Assembly: GCA_015478725.1 (NCBI GenBank)
Contig: JADMIG010000001.1
Coordinates: forward strand, 248,001 to 312,000
Length of the DNA: 64,000 bases
Reading direction: 5' to 3'
DNA from: Chloroflexota bacterium
GTDB taxonomy: Bacteria > Chloroflexota > Limnocylindria > Limnocylindrales > CSP1-4
The position numbers and the translations under genes were made by a program. The notes under the pieces are model-generated. The model was not told where the DNA came from and made no database searches. It saw only the letters and a list, made by a program, of their open reading frames with translations. Numbering within the stretch: position 1 is the first letter of the stretch; each line of letters starts with the position of its first letter. Of this stretch, positions 44,072-53,537 are shown piece by piece.

Positions 44072-44185
44072 GAACCGGGGCCCAGTGCGCGCCATCATGG
44101 GCCGACCAGCGTCCCATCGGGCGGGTTCGTGCGTGTGACGGAGGGGGACCATGGGCCGAGATCAACCGGCCGACACGGCGGACCG
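44072..44185 (+). repeat. Leader repeat, copy 1 (before GH10 gene 1)
   Basis: From GAACCGGGG through the first 11-12 codons, this segment closely matches 45758-45860 upstream of GH10 gene 2, including CCAGCGTCCCATCGGGCG and the Shine-Dalgarno region. The upstream leader is therefore duplicated together with the signal peptide start. Confidence 0.75.
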
Positions 44186-45731
44186 CACGCGCGATTGCCC
44201 GACCGACTCTTCGTCCCCCTTCTCCCGCCGCTTCTCCCGACGCCAGCTCATGCAGGGGGCCGGCGCCCTTGCGGCGGCGATGGTCCTCGGCGAGGCATGT
44301 GGGCCATCGGCCACCTCAAAGCAAACCTCGGAGCCGTCGATCGCCGCGACGCCAGCCAATACCTTCACCCCGCCGTCGCCGGTGCCGGCTGCCACGCCGA
44401 CGCCGACGCCAGCGAACTCGTCACCGCCCGACACGATGCTCAAGAGCGCCCTGGCGAGCTACGCAAAGGCGATGGGCGTGCTGCCCAACGGAGTCCAGGT
44501 CGCCAGCCGGATCATCACTGAGACCTCCGGCGCCACGTTCACTGCGCTCGTCACACCCGACGGCACGCCCCTCCTCCTGCGCGACGCCGAGGCGGGCTGG
44601 ATCGAGGCAACGCTTGCGCCGCTTGCCACCAAGGCCGGCGTCATCCTCGAGACGATGATGCAGGTCACCCGCCAGGAGAACGGCACCTGGGTCGATCTCA
44701 CCATGAACTCGACGTACGTCGGCCTCATCACGGGCAACGCGAACCACATCTACACCTCGGGCGAACTCGACATGATCTGGGTCTTTGGCGAGTTCACGAC
44801 CGCCCACTGGAACCAGATCCTCGCCAACTGGCCGCGCGTCCTCGCGCAGCTCCGCGATGGCGCCATTCCCTCGGGATACCCGTACAACTGGCAAGGCATC
44901 GATCGGCTGAGGGGGTTCGCGTCGGCCCGTAACCTGCCCCTTCGGGCCTTCCACCTCGTCTGGGGTGACGACATCCCGTCGACGATCACAAGCTACGGTG
45001 CGTCTGACCTCAAGAAGATCCTCGAGTTCACTGTGCGGGTGCGGCTGTTGTACTGCCCCGACATCTCGGTGTGGAACATCGGGGACGAGATCCTCGCCCG
45101 GAGCCTCTATCTGCAGGACGCCACCGGCGGGCTGTGGCCGCAACTCTTCGGAGCGCCCCAGATCGTCGCGTTCGTGGGCAAGATCGTACGCGAGGTCAAT
45201 CCCAAGGCCATCCTGGTCGTTACCGAGGACATGCCCCTTGAGGCCACGTTCCCCGACCCGCGCTTCTCCCGGTGGTACCTGACGTACCTGCAGCAGATCC
45301 AGGATCAGGGCATCGAGATCGGATGGGCGGACATCGAGAACAACTTCTGGGTCTACGACCCGCCCGATCTTGCGAAGATCGATCGCGTCCTCGGCCAGAT
45401 CAAGGCGCTCGGGATCAAGACCATCACCTCCGAGATGACGGTCACCGTCTCCCCGCTCTTCCCGAGCTGGCCCAGCCGGCCGAAGACGGTCGCGACCGTG
45501 CGAGATCCAGTGGCCGTCCAGGCGCTGCTCTACGGTGAGACGGTCGCCGCGTACCTGCGCCACCGGACCGGCGCATTCGGCACAGGCGGAGTGTGGGACG
45601 AGATCGCCTGGCAGAACTCCATCGGCCACCCGGAAGCCCACGCGATGATGTACGACACTGCGGGCGACCCCAAGCCCGCGGTCTACGCGCTGCGCAGGCA
45701 GCTGCTCGCGTCGCTGTCCCTCGGCGTGTAG
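44151..45731 (+). CDS. Exported GH10-type glycoside hydrolase (gene 1)
   Basis: A 526-residue protein with a twin-arginine signal ending in a lipobox (SRRQLMQGAGALAAAMVLGE, then AC), followed by a Pro/Thr-rich linker. The catalytic domain resembles GH10 endoxylanases: Glu313 in VWNIGDEI is the likely acid/base (family motif has Asn-Glu; here Asp-Glu), and Glu428 in TITSEMTVT the likely nucleophile. It is closest to gene 3 in layout (no extra N-terminal domain). GGAGGGGG precedes the ATG. Confidence 0.78.
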   Translation: MGRDQPADTADRTRDCPTDSSSPFSRRFSRRQLMQGAGALAAAMVLGEACGPSATSKQTSEPSIAATPANTFTPPSPVPAATPTPTPANSSPPDTMLKSALASYAKAMGVLPNGVQVASRIITETSGATFTALVTPDGTPLLLRDAEAGWIEATLAPLATKAGVILETMMQVTRQENGTWVDLTMNSTYVGLITGNANHIYTSGELDMIWVFGEFTTAHWNQILANWPRVLAQLRDGAIPSGYPYNWQGIDRLRGFASARNLPLRAFHLVWGDDIPSTITSYGASDLKKILEFTVRVRLLYCPDISVWNIGDEILARSLYLQDATGGLWPQLFGAPQIVAFVGKIVREVNPKAILVVTEDMPLEATFPDPRFSRWYLTYLQQIQDQGIEIGWADIENNFWVYDPPDLAKIDRVLGQIKALGIKTITSEMTVTVSPLFPSWPSRPKTVATVRDPVAVQALLYGETVAAYLRHRTGAFGTGGVWDEIAWQNSIGHPEAHAMMYDTAGDPKPAVYALRRQLLASLSLGV

Positions 45732-45757
45732 GCGTGACCGAGCTGGCCTCACGGGCC

Positions 45758-45860
45758 GAACCGGGGCGCGCTGCACGCCATCATGGGCGAGCCAGCGTCC
45801 CATCGGGCGCGTGAGGGAGGAGACCATGGGGCGAGACCAGCCGGCCGATACGGCGGACCG
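45758..45860 (+). repeat. Leader repeat, copy 2 (before GH10 gene 2)
   Basis: Matches 44072-44185 with short indels; see copy 1. Both encode MGRDQPADTADR at the start of the mature leader. Confidence 0.75.
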
Positions 45861-47907
45861 CGTGGCCGATGTCACCTTCCAGCCCCCCTCACCCTTCGCC
45901 CGCCCCCTCTCGCGCCGCCGGCTCCTGCAGGGCGCCGGAGCCCTGGCAGCGGCGATGGTGCTCGGTGAGTCGTGTGCGCCGAGCACGCCGAGCCTGCTCC
46001 CAGCGCGGACGGTGGCACCGACGCCGTCAGCTGCGACGCCCTCGCCTTCGCCCACCCCGCTCGGTGCCGACCAGCTGACCACGGCCGCCGCCGCACTGCC
46101 CTCGAGCGGAGCCATGCCCCTCCCCGGCGGTGCCTCGGCCGAGGCGACTGACCTCATCGCTGCAGCCGCTGCGTTCGCGGTCGCCGATCCCCAGGCGGCG
46201 CGCATCGATCGGAACCCGATTGCTGCACTCGGTCTCGCGCTGGCGGTCGCCGACTGGTCCGGGCAGCAGGGCGCGATCGATCTGACAGGGGTCTTCCCAA
46301 AGCTCCCCCTGACGCCGGTCCGTCTCGTCCTGCCGAGCCTGCCCGGCGGGAAGCCCGCCGATACGCTGACGCCTGCCACTCCGCCCGGGCTCACCCTCCG
46401 CCCGGGGTGTGCGCTCCTCCTGGCGGGCACTCTGCCCGACGGGCGCATCGTGCTCGGGGTGGCCGATCCGGGCCGGAAGGTGGCGGGCCATCCGCGCCTG
46501 GAGCTGGCCTTCCTCTCGGCTGCCACCCTGACACCCCTCCTTGCCCTCGCCGGGGCCTCCCTCGATACCGCTGGCACCGCGGTCACGTTGGCCGGTGGCA
46601 GCCCTGTCCCCCTTGCCATGATCGATCCGGTCCTCGGGACCCGCCTCGTCACGGGGGCCGGGGTCCTCTTCGTCGACGAGGTGCCCCTGCAGCCGAAGGG
46701 GGCGAAGACCCCGCTCCTCACGGTCGACCCCTACGTGCCGGCGCTGCCGGCATCGCTCGCGCCCGCCGGCAGCCGGATCACCCAGCTCAAGGACGGTCGC
46801 ATCGTGGCGCTCGACGCGACCGGGAAGGCGATCGCGCGAGCCGCCAACCTCGGCGGCGACTGGCAGTGGGTGGGCCCCGACAAGGCGGCTGGGCTCGACT
46901 ACTTCCTGCGCGAACTGGCGGACGGTCTCGGGATCCGGATTGGCGTTGCACCCGACGGCGCACAGTTCAACGCCAACAACACGGCGTACCTGGCGCTCAT
47001 CGGCAAGTACTTCAACCTGGACTCCAACGACATCGGCGGCTGGCGAGACCGTAACCCGGCACCGGGGCAGTTCAACTTCGGGTGGGGAGACATGATCGTC
47101 TCGTTCGCCCCGGCACATCACATGCGCGCGCTGGGCTACCTGGTCGGCACGCCGCCTGGGGTGCCGACATGGGCACTCGCCGGGAGTTACAGCGCACGAC
47201 AGATGGCGGCGTTCACGAAGGAATGGGTCACCACCGTGGCGAGCCGCTACGCGGGGGACATCGGGACCTGGATCGTCTTCAACGAACCGGTGTCCGCCAC
47301 CCTTTACGGCGCCACGCCGGCAGAGCACTTCTGGGCCAACACGTTCGGCTCCGACTTCTGGCCCTTCATCGCGCAGACGTTCGCCTGGGCGCGAGCAGCG
47401 GATCCTCACGCCAGCCTGATCCTCAACGACCAGGCCAACGATGGGCGCACGGACACTACCAGCGCGGGTTTCTACCAGCTCGTGCAGTACCTGCTCGCCC
47501 AGAAGGCGCCGCTCGATGGCGTGGCCATGGAGATGCACCTCGCCTATCACGACGCGAGCATCAGCGGGCAATGGTCGCCCGAGATCTTCACGTCGTGGGT
47601 GAAGCGCTACCGGGCGCTCGGCCTGCAGGTCTACGTGACAGAGTTCGATGTCGACATGACCGGGTTCCCGGGCACGAAGGCGGAAGAGGAGGCATGGCAG
47701 GCGAGCTACTACCGCGACTACCTGCAGGCGGCCCTCGACGCCGGCATCACGAACTTCACGATCTTCGGACTGACGGACACCACGTCCTGGTACAACCTCA
47801 CAGGCAGGCCGCACGCCGATGCCCTGATGCTGAACGGCGACTACTCGCCCAAGCCCGCGTACTTCGCCGTCCGCGACGTCCTGAAGAAGCGAGCTGGGCT
47901 CGCGTGA
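45826..47907 (+). CDS. Exported GH10 glycoside hydrolase with N-terminal domain (gene 2)
   Basis: A 693-residue Tat lipoprotein (SRRRLLQGAGALAAAMVLGE, then SC). Residues about 90-340 form an unrecognised beta-rich domain ending in LQPKGAKTPLLTVDPYVPA. The GH10 domain follows: Glu487 in WIVFNEPVS is the acid/base and Glu606 in VYVTEFDVDM the nucleophile, both in canonical contexts. Family GH10 mainly cleaves xylan. Gene 3 overlaps its stop by GTGA. Confidence 0.88.
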   Translation: MGRDQPADTADRVADVTFQPPSPFARPLSRRRLLQGAGALAAAMVLGESCAPSTPSLLPARTVAPTPSAATPSPSPTPLGADQLTTAAAALPSSGAMPLPGGASAEATDLIAAAAAFAVADPQAARIDRNPIAALGLALAVADWSGQQGAIDLTGVFPKLPLTPVRLVLPSLPGGKPADTLTPATPPGLTLRPGCALLLAGTLPDGRIVLGVADPGRKVAGHPRLELAFLSAATLTPLLALAGASLDTAGTAVTLAGGSPVPLAMIDPVLGTRLVTGAGVLFVDEVPLQPKGAKTPLLTVDPYVPALPASLAPAGSRITQLKDGRIVALDATGKAIARAANLGGDWQWVGPDKAAGLDYFLRELADGLGIRIGVAPDGAQFNANNTAYLALIGKYFNLDSNDIGGWRDRNPAPGQFNFGWGDMIVSFAPAHHMRALGYLVGTPPGVPTWALAGSYSARQMAAFTKEWVTTVASRYAGDIGTWIVFNEPVSATLYGATPAEHFWANTFGSDFWPFIAQTFAWARAADPHASLILNDQANDGRTDTTSAGFYQLVQYLLAQKAPLDGVAMEMHLAYHDASISGQWSPEIFTSWVKRYRALGLQVYVTEFDVDMTGFPGTKAEEEAWQASYYRDYLQAALDAGITNFTIFGLTDTTSWYNLTGRPHADALMLNGDYSPKPAYFAVRDVLKKRAGLA
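46690..46743 (+). repeat. 54-base block shared with GH10 gene 4
   Basis: Identical to 50075-50128, encoding QPKGAKTPLLTVDPYVPA at the domain/catalytic boundary. Flanking DNA of the two genes is much less alike. Confidence 0.85.
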
Positions 47908-49271
47908 GGCCGCCCGGCGCCCCGGAACCGAGACTGGCTCTCGCCCGCCCCCTCAGCCGCCGCCAGCTCCTCCAGGCGGGCTCGCTCGGCGCGGTGGCGC
48001 TCCTCCTCGGGGAGGCGTGCGGGACGCAAGCCAAGGACACGCCGCCTGCAACGGCAGTCCCTGCATCGACCGCCACGCCAGTTGCCACGCCTGCCAGCGC
48101 ATCGCCCCCTTCTACCTCGTCGGTCGCTCCGTCGGTCGAGCCCGCGAGCCCGCCCCCGCTGCTGCCCACACCCACGTTACGGGAGCTGGCGGATCGCGCC
48201 CACGTCACGATCGGCTCACAGGTCGTCACCTACGGTCTCGACAGTTCGGATCGCTACCGACGTGCGGCCCCCGAAATAGCCAACCTGCTCGCCATCGACG
48301 GGGAACTGGACATACGACGGGTCTTCTCGGGGCTTGACTGGCGGACCATTCCGCAGCACTGGCCGGAGGTGTCCGCCGCGCTGTCGGCCGGCCGGATTCC
48401 GTACGAGGACCAGCTCAATTTCTCGGCCGCCGATGCGCTCATCGGCTTCGCCGAACGGAACGGCATGCGGGTGCATGCCCAGCATTTGCTGTGGCCGCAG
48501 GACATGCCGACGGACCTGACTGCGGGAGCGGCTTCGCCCGACGCCATCCTCAAGGTGGTCCGATTCTTTGTCCAGGCGCGGGTGCTCCGCTACAAGGGCC
48601 GGATCCAATCGTGGAGCGCGGTGAACGAGGTCGCCGGGGGGCGCCTGTACGGTGACGCCCGCTACAAGTATTGGTACGGGAGCCCGTTCAGCGACGAGCT
48701 GATCCGCAGCGTGTTCGAATGGGCCCATGCGGCCGATCCACATGCAGCGCTCCTGCTGAACGAGAACAACGTCGTCGAGCTCGACAACCCGACCTACGCA
48801 CCGGTCGCCGCCGGGTTCATTCGCCTGCTATCGGAGCTGAAGAGCGGCGGTGTCCCGGTCTCGGTCGCCGGTCTTGAGAACCACCTCTGGATCTACGATC
48901 CCCCGACGCTGGCGTCGATGGAGACGTTGATCAGGGAGGTGCATGGTCTTGGACTTCGCGCGATGGCTACCGAGACCACCGTGGCGATGAGCGAGCATTA
49001 CCCCTTCTGGAGCGGAAGACCCAAGAGACTGCCATCCGTGCCGAACCGGCTGACCGCCCAGGCGAACCTATACCGGAACGCGCTCCAGGCGTGCATCGAC
49101 ACCGGGTCGGTCTTCTGCATGTTCGGGTTCACGGACGCCGTCTCGCTGTTCGACAGTAACAACATCCACATCCCGGACGCGCAGGGCCTCATCCTCGACG
49201 CGAACTACTCTCCCAAGCCTGCCTACTTCGCGCTGCTCGATGTCCTGAAGCAGAAGGCGGGCCTGGGCTGA
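47904..49271 (+). CDS. Exported GH10-type glycoside hydrolase (gene 3)
   Basis: A 455-residue protein with a GTG start overlapping the gene 2 stop. Tat signal with lipobox (SRRQLLQAGSLGAVALLLGE, then AC). Glu242 in SWSAVNEVAGG is the acid/base and Glu357 in MATETTVAM the nucleophile, so it should be active. Shares the layout of gene 1 and ends NYSPKPAYFALLDVLKQKAG, like gene 2. Confidence 0.86.
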   Translation: MRPPGAPEPRLALARPLSRRQLLQAGSLGAVALLLGEACGTQAKDTPPATAVPASTATPVATPASASPPSTSSVAPSVEPASPPPLLPTPTLRELADRAHVTIGSQVVTYGLDSSDRYRRAAPEIANLLAIDGELDIRRVFSGLDWRTIPQHWPEVSAALSAGRIPYEDQLNFSAADALIGFAERNGMRVHAQHLLWPQDMPTDLTAGAASPDAILKVVRFFVQARVLRYKGRIQSWSAVNEVAGGRLYGDARYKYWYGSPFSDELIRSVFEWAHAADPHAALLLNENNVVELDNPTYAPVAAGFIRLLSELKSGGVPVSVAGLENHLWIYDPPTLASMETLIREVHGLGLRAMATETTVAMSEHYPFWSGRPKRLPSVPNRLTAQANLYRNALQACIDTGSVFCMFGFTDAVSLFDSNNIHIPDAQGLILDANYSPKPAYFALLDVLKQKAGLG

Positions 49272-51235
49272 TGGAGCCCGCTGTGCTCCTCACCCGCCGC
49301 CAGCTGCTCCAGGCCGGCTCGCTCGGCGCGGTGGCGCTGTTCCTCGGGGAGGCATGCGGGACGGCTCCGCTGCCGAGCCCGGCCGAGAGCGCGAGTCCGC
49401 TCACCCCGTCGCCCGCCTCGCCGGCCCCCTCGTCGATCCCGCCGCTCGATGGGGCTGCGCTCACCGACGCGGTGTCCGCCCTCGGGACGGCCGACACACT
49501 CACCGTTCCCGGTGGTGTCGCCCTCGCGGTGATCGACCTCGAGGCGGCGGGTGAGGCCGTGGCCAGGGCCGGCGGCTCGGGCGGGTTGCCCGAGCGCGAC
49601 CCGGTCGCGGCGCTCGGCTACCTCCTCGCCGCGGTCGACTGGTCGGGCGTGACCGGCGCGGTGGAGCTCGGCCGGTTCTTCCCGAACCTCTCGCTCCCGC
49701 TCGTCCGCCTCCCTCTCGCCCGCCTGCCCGACGGGGGACCGACGACGGTGATCGCGGCTGCCCTCCCGGCGGGGCTCACCGTCCGGACCGGTGCAGCCCT
49801 CCTCGTCGTGAGCCACCTCGCCGAGGGGACGTATCTCATCGCGATCGATGATCCGGCCCGGCCGATCGACGGCAATCCGCGGCTCGAGCTCGGGGTCGTG
49901 CCCGCCGCGGCGCTCAGCCCGCTCCTCGCGGTCGCCGGCGCCCGGCTCGACGCCGCCAGCGGCGCGGTCGTCCTCGCCGATGGCACGGGCGTCACGCTCC
50001 GGCCGCTCACGGCGAGCCTCGCCGACCGCCTCACCGCTGCCGCGGGCGTCCTCTTCGTCGATCGGGTGCCACTCCAGCCGAAGGGGGCGAAGACCCCGCT
50101 CCTCACGGTCGACCCCTACGTGCCGGCGCCGGGCCCGAGCGTCGTGACTGGCGCCACGCGTGTTGCGCCTGCCGCCGACGGCCGGGTCCTGGCACTCAAC
50201 GCCGCGGGCACGGCGGTCGGGCGGGCGCAGTACATCGGGGGCGCGACGCCCTGGAGCTGGCTGGGCAAGGATGGGCTTGATTGGACCCTCCGCGAGCTGG
50301 CGGATCGGATCGGCTGGCGGGTGGGGGTCGAGCTCACGGGCTGGGAGTTCAATGACCAGCACTGGCAGTCGATCGTGCGGGCCCAGTTCAACCAGGGTCT
50401 CCTCTCCTGGGGGCTCGACTGGAACGAGGTCGAGCCCGCCCGCGGCCAGTACGACTTCTCGGTCATGGATCGGCTGGTCGCCTTCGCGCAGGCCAACGGT
50501 ATGCGTGTGCGGGCCGACTCCGTCGTGTTTGGGCATACGTCGATGCTGCCATCGTGGCTCGTGCAGGGCCACTTCTCCGCTGCGCAGCTGACGGCAATCC
50601 TGCAGGCGCACGTGCGCGCGGTTGTCAGCCAGTACCGCGGCGTCATCGCCGAGTGGGTCGTGGTGAATGAGCCGTACGTCGCGCCCTACTCCACCGACGA
50701 TCTCTTCTATCAGGCGCTCGGCTACGACTACATCGACGTGGCCTTCGCGGCCGCCCGCAAGGCCGACCCGTCGGCCGTGCTCAACTTCAGCGACACCGCG
50801 AACCACACGGCGGCGGGCATCACTACGAACCTGACCATGCAGACTGTGACCAGGCTAGAGGCGAAGGGCCTGGTCGACATCGTGGGCCTGCAGATGCACC
50901 TCGACGGGGCCAACCCGCCCGATCCCACGGACGTGCGCGACACGATGCGCCGGTACGGCTTGCCGGTGGCCGTCACCTCGCTCGACATCGACCTCTCCGA
51001 CGTGCCCGGCACGCTCGCTGACCGGTACGCTGTTCAGGCGAAGATCGCGGCATCGATGCTGCGGGCCGCGCGCGACTCCGGCGTGTGCCGCGACTTCAGC
51101 GTCTGGGGGATCGGTGATGGCGTGGCCGACAGGTGGCTCCAGCGTCCGGGCGCGCCGGCGCCGACAGCGACGCCGTTCGACGGCCAGCTCCGGCCGAAGC
51201 CCTTCTTCTCGGCACTGCTCAAAGGAATGTCGTGA
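49271..51235 (+). CDS. GH10-like protein lacking the catalytic nucleophile (gene 4)
   Basis: A 654-residue Tat lipoprotein (TRRQLLQAGSLGAVALFLGE, then AC) with the same N-terminal domain as gene 2. Its ATG overlaps the gene 3 stop (TGATG). The acid/base Glu467 (WVVVNEPYV) is kept, but the nucleophile position is Ser570 in VAVTSLDIDL, where gene 2 has Glu. It is therefore predicted to be inactive as a retaining glycosidase; it may bind polysaccharide. Confidence 0.85.
   Translation: MEPAVLLTRRQLLQAGSLGAVALFLGEACGTAPLPSPAESASPLTPSPASPAPSSIPPLDGAALTDAVSALGTADTLTVPGGVALAVIDLEAAGEAVARAGGSGGLPERDPVAALGYLLAAVDWSGVTGAVELGRFFPNLSLPLVRLPLARLPDGGPTTVIAAALPAGLTVRTGAALLVVSHLAEGTYLIAIDDPARPIDGNPRLELGVVPAAALSPLLAVAGARLDAASGAVVLADGTGVTLRPLTASLADRLTAAAGVLFVDRVPLQPKGAKTPLLTVDPYVPAPGPSVVTGATRVAPAADGRVLALNAAGTAVGRAQYIGGATPWSWLGKDGLDWTLRELADRIGWRVGVELTGWEFNDQHWQSIVRAQFNQGLLSWGLDWNEVEPARGQYDFSVMDRLVAFAQANGMRVRADSVVFGHTSMLPSWLVQGHFSAAQLTAILQAHVRAVVSQYRGVIAEWVVVNEPYVAPYSTDDLFYQALGYDYIDVAFAAARKADPSAVLNFSDTANHTAAGITTNLTMQTVTRLEAKGLVDIVGLQMHLDGANPPDPTDVRDTMRRYGLPVAVTSLDIDLSDVPGTLADRYAVQAKIAASMLRAARDSGVCRDFSVWGIGDGVADRWLQRPGAPAPTATPFDGQLRPKPFFSALLKGMS
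50075..50128 (+). repeat. 54-base block shared with GH10 gene 2
   Basis: Identical copy of 46690-46743. Confidence 0.85.
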
Positions 51236-51469
51236 ACTCGGCGCGCGTATCTCGCCGCAGCTGCCTGCTGGGCCCTTGCCCGCAGGAAGCGCGGATGGTG
51301 GGGACAGGTCGCTGCTGGTTCTTCCCGCAGGGGCGCGCGACAGACGAGTATCGTCGGTGGGCTGCAATCGGCGACAAGCGATTCGTCGCACCTGTGACTG
51401 CGCGACGAAGACATGGTGCCGTCAGAGTTAAGGCGCCGCCCTACCAGCCGCCGAAAGGAGAAGCGCGTC

Positions 51470-52912
51470 GTGCTTGCCGCTGATCGACGTGGGGTCCTGA
51501 CATCCCTTTGCGTGGCAGCGCTGGTCGCCGGATGCGGCACGAGCGCACCAACCGCAAGACCTGAACAGCCGACACCCAGCCGAGCCGCATCGACGGCGCC
51601 CGTGACCGTCAGCGCACCACCGGCAGCCAGCCAAGGTGCGGCCGCGACTCCGAGCGCGACCTGGACGACGTACAACGCGCCGACGGGCACGACACTCGGT
51701 GGCGTCTGGGTCGGTCCCGACGGCACCGTGTACACGAGCCCGACGAGTTCGACTCTACCGAATGCGCTCCTTGCACTCGGGCCTGACGGACGGCCGAAAC
51801 TTGGTTGGCCGGTCGCCCTTCCCGATCCCTACATGAGCACCGTCGCGTTCGGCCCGGACGGCTCGATCTACGTCGCGACGATAACCAAGGACGGCACGGC
51901 TGGCCACCTCGTCGTGATCGGTCCGGACGGCGCGATACGGCCGGGCTGGCCGTATCCGACAACGGGCTCGACTGGGCAGTTGCTCGTCGGTCCCGACGGA
52001 ACCGTCTACGCGCTCCTCTCCTCCAAGACCGACGGCGACAGCCTGCTGGCCCTCAACTCCGATGGTCGGCTCAAGTCAGGCTGGCCGTATCGACTGGCAA
52101 CGACGGTGAAGTTCGGGTCGCAAACGATCCCTGTCGACCATCAGGTCACCGTTCGTCCCGACGGGACCGTGTACGTCACAGGGGCACCGGGTCTCGTCGC
52201 GCTCGATGCCGATGGCCGGGTGAAGCCGGGCTGGCCGTTCGCGGCATCGGCTTGGTACAACAGGCCGGTCTTCGCCGCCGACGGGACGATCTACATCGGA
52301 ACCGGACCTCGTGGCCCGGCAGTCTTGAGCACGATTGTCGCTCTCGACCAGAATGGGAGCCCGAAACGCGGCTGGCGCTCGCCGACGATCTACGGGAACC
52401 CGACCCTCGGGCTCGGACCCGACGGCACTTTGTATGCCGCAGAGGGCTGTTGCGGGAATCCGGCCGAGCGGATCTTGGCGTTCGGTTCTGACGGTTCGGC
52501 GCGGGCCGCTTGGAGCGTCTACAAGGTGCCGGTGAGCGGCGGCATCATCGTGGGTCTCGACATCGGAGCGACCGGCGACGTATACGTCACGGTCGCGCCG
52601 CCGCCTGGCAAGACCGGGTCGAACCGCCTGGTGGGCCTCGGCCCCGACGGCCGGGTCCTCCCGAGCTGGCCAACGACGGTGGAAGGGCCGCTCTGGGCTC
52701 AGCTTTTCGCGCCGGACGGGACAGCCTACTTTGTGTCCGGGAACACGATCACCGCACTGGTCCCGGACGGTCACCTCCGCCCGGGATGGCCCTACACGAT
52801 CCCGGGCACCGTCACCTATCCATGGGTCACGCTCTCCCCGGGCGGCGGCCTGTACGTCGTGACTTCCACCTCGGTCATCTGGGTTGGGCCGGACGGGACA
52901 ACCCATCGGTAG
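51470..52912 (+). CDS. Beta-propeller-like lipoprotein
   Basis: A 480-residue protein from the GTG at 51470, which has GAAAGGAG at 51453-51460. The signal ends in a lipobox (SLCVAALVAGCGTS). The mature part has about eight repeats of GPDGTVY..GWP (for example LGPDGRPKLGWP, VGPDGTVYALL), a PQQ/NHL-like propeller. It follows the GH10 genes and may bind or position sugars, but that is inference. Confidence 0.75.
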   Translation: MLAADRRGVLTSLCVAALVAGCGTSAPTARPEQPTPSRAASTAPVTVSAPPAASQGAAATPSATWTTYNAPTGTTLGGVWVGPDGTVYTSPTSSTLPNALLALGPDGRPKLGWPVALPDPYMSTVAFGPDGSIYVATITKDGTAGHLVVIGPDGAIRPGWPYPTTGSTGQLLVGPDGTVYALLSSKTDGDSLLALNSDGRLKSGWPYRLATTVKFGSQTIPVDHQVTVRPDGTVYVTGAPGLVALDADGRVKPGWPFAASAWYNRPVFAADGTIYIGTGPRGPAVLSTIVALDQNGSPKRGWRSPTIYGNPTLGLGPDGTLYAAEGCCGNPAERILAFGSDGSARAAWSVYKVPVSGGIIVGLDIGATGDVYVTVAPPPGKTGSNRLVGLGPDGRVLPSWPTTVEGPLWAQLFAPDGTAYFVSGNTITALVPDGHLRPGWPYTIPGTVTYPWVTLSPGGGLYVVTSTSVIWVGPDGTTHR

Positions 52913-53537
52913 CGTGTCGTGTCTTCGACAGGGCCAGGCATGTTCCTCCCCCTCCTGCAGGCCTCGCAGGTGAACAACGGCAAGGCCCTGATCGGGATGA
53001 AGGTCGAGGTCTACACGAAGTGCCGACTGGCTCTTCACGTATTCGATCACCGCGGTCCATCGGCACGTCGACGCTACGAACGGTCATGCTCTCGGCGGAC
53101 CGCGGGCTGCCACGAGTCCCGAACTCTGGCTCCAGACAGGAGAGGGCCAGGTGGGTTCTCCTGTCCTCCTGGTCGCTTCGACGCTCGTGACTGCGGGCCC
53201 GGCCAGCCACGCCGCTGCCCAGCCGTCGCCCAAGGTCGTCTCCTGCACGTGAAGCACGACCCCTGTTCGCGGCACACTCTCCATCCGGTGCAGGCAACGC
53301 GGCGAGCCTGCCGCCTCCACTCACGCTGGGCTTGCCGCGTGACGGCGCGCGGGCGAGCGGGTCGTAGCAGGCGCTGAAGCTGAACGGCTACGAGATGCGG
53401 CCAATGCCGTACTGTCTGCTCCCAACAGGGCAGTCCGACCCGCCCGAACCCGATCGTCGCCCGTGTTGACGATTGAGATCACCGCGCCGCGATGTCCGCA
53501 TGGTGTTTGAAGGCCCAGTCCGCACGGGGTTAGCCAC
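52913..53537. other. 625-bp stretch without a supported gene
   Basis: Short frames exist on both strands but look non-coding. One + strand segment near 53157-53251 (SPVLLVASTLVTAGPASHAA) resembles a signal peptide that stops soon after, suggesting a decayed exported-protein gene. Nothing else recognisable. Confidence 0.4.

Noticed and set aside
47082-47903. Long upstream extension of GH10 gene 3
   Set aside because: It reads gene 2 in another frame; the Tat signal starts right after the GTG at 47904.
52919-53377. 152-codon plus-strand frame after the propeller gene
   Set aside because: Cys/Arg-rich translation without conserved pattern or ribosome site.
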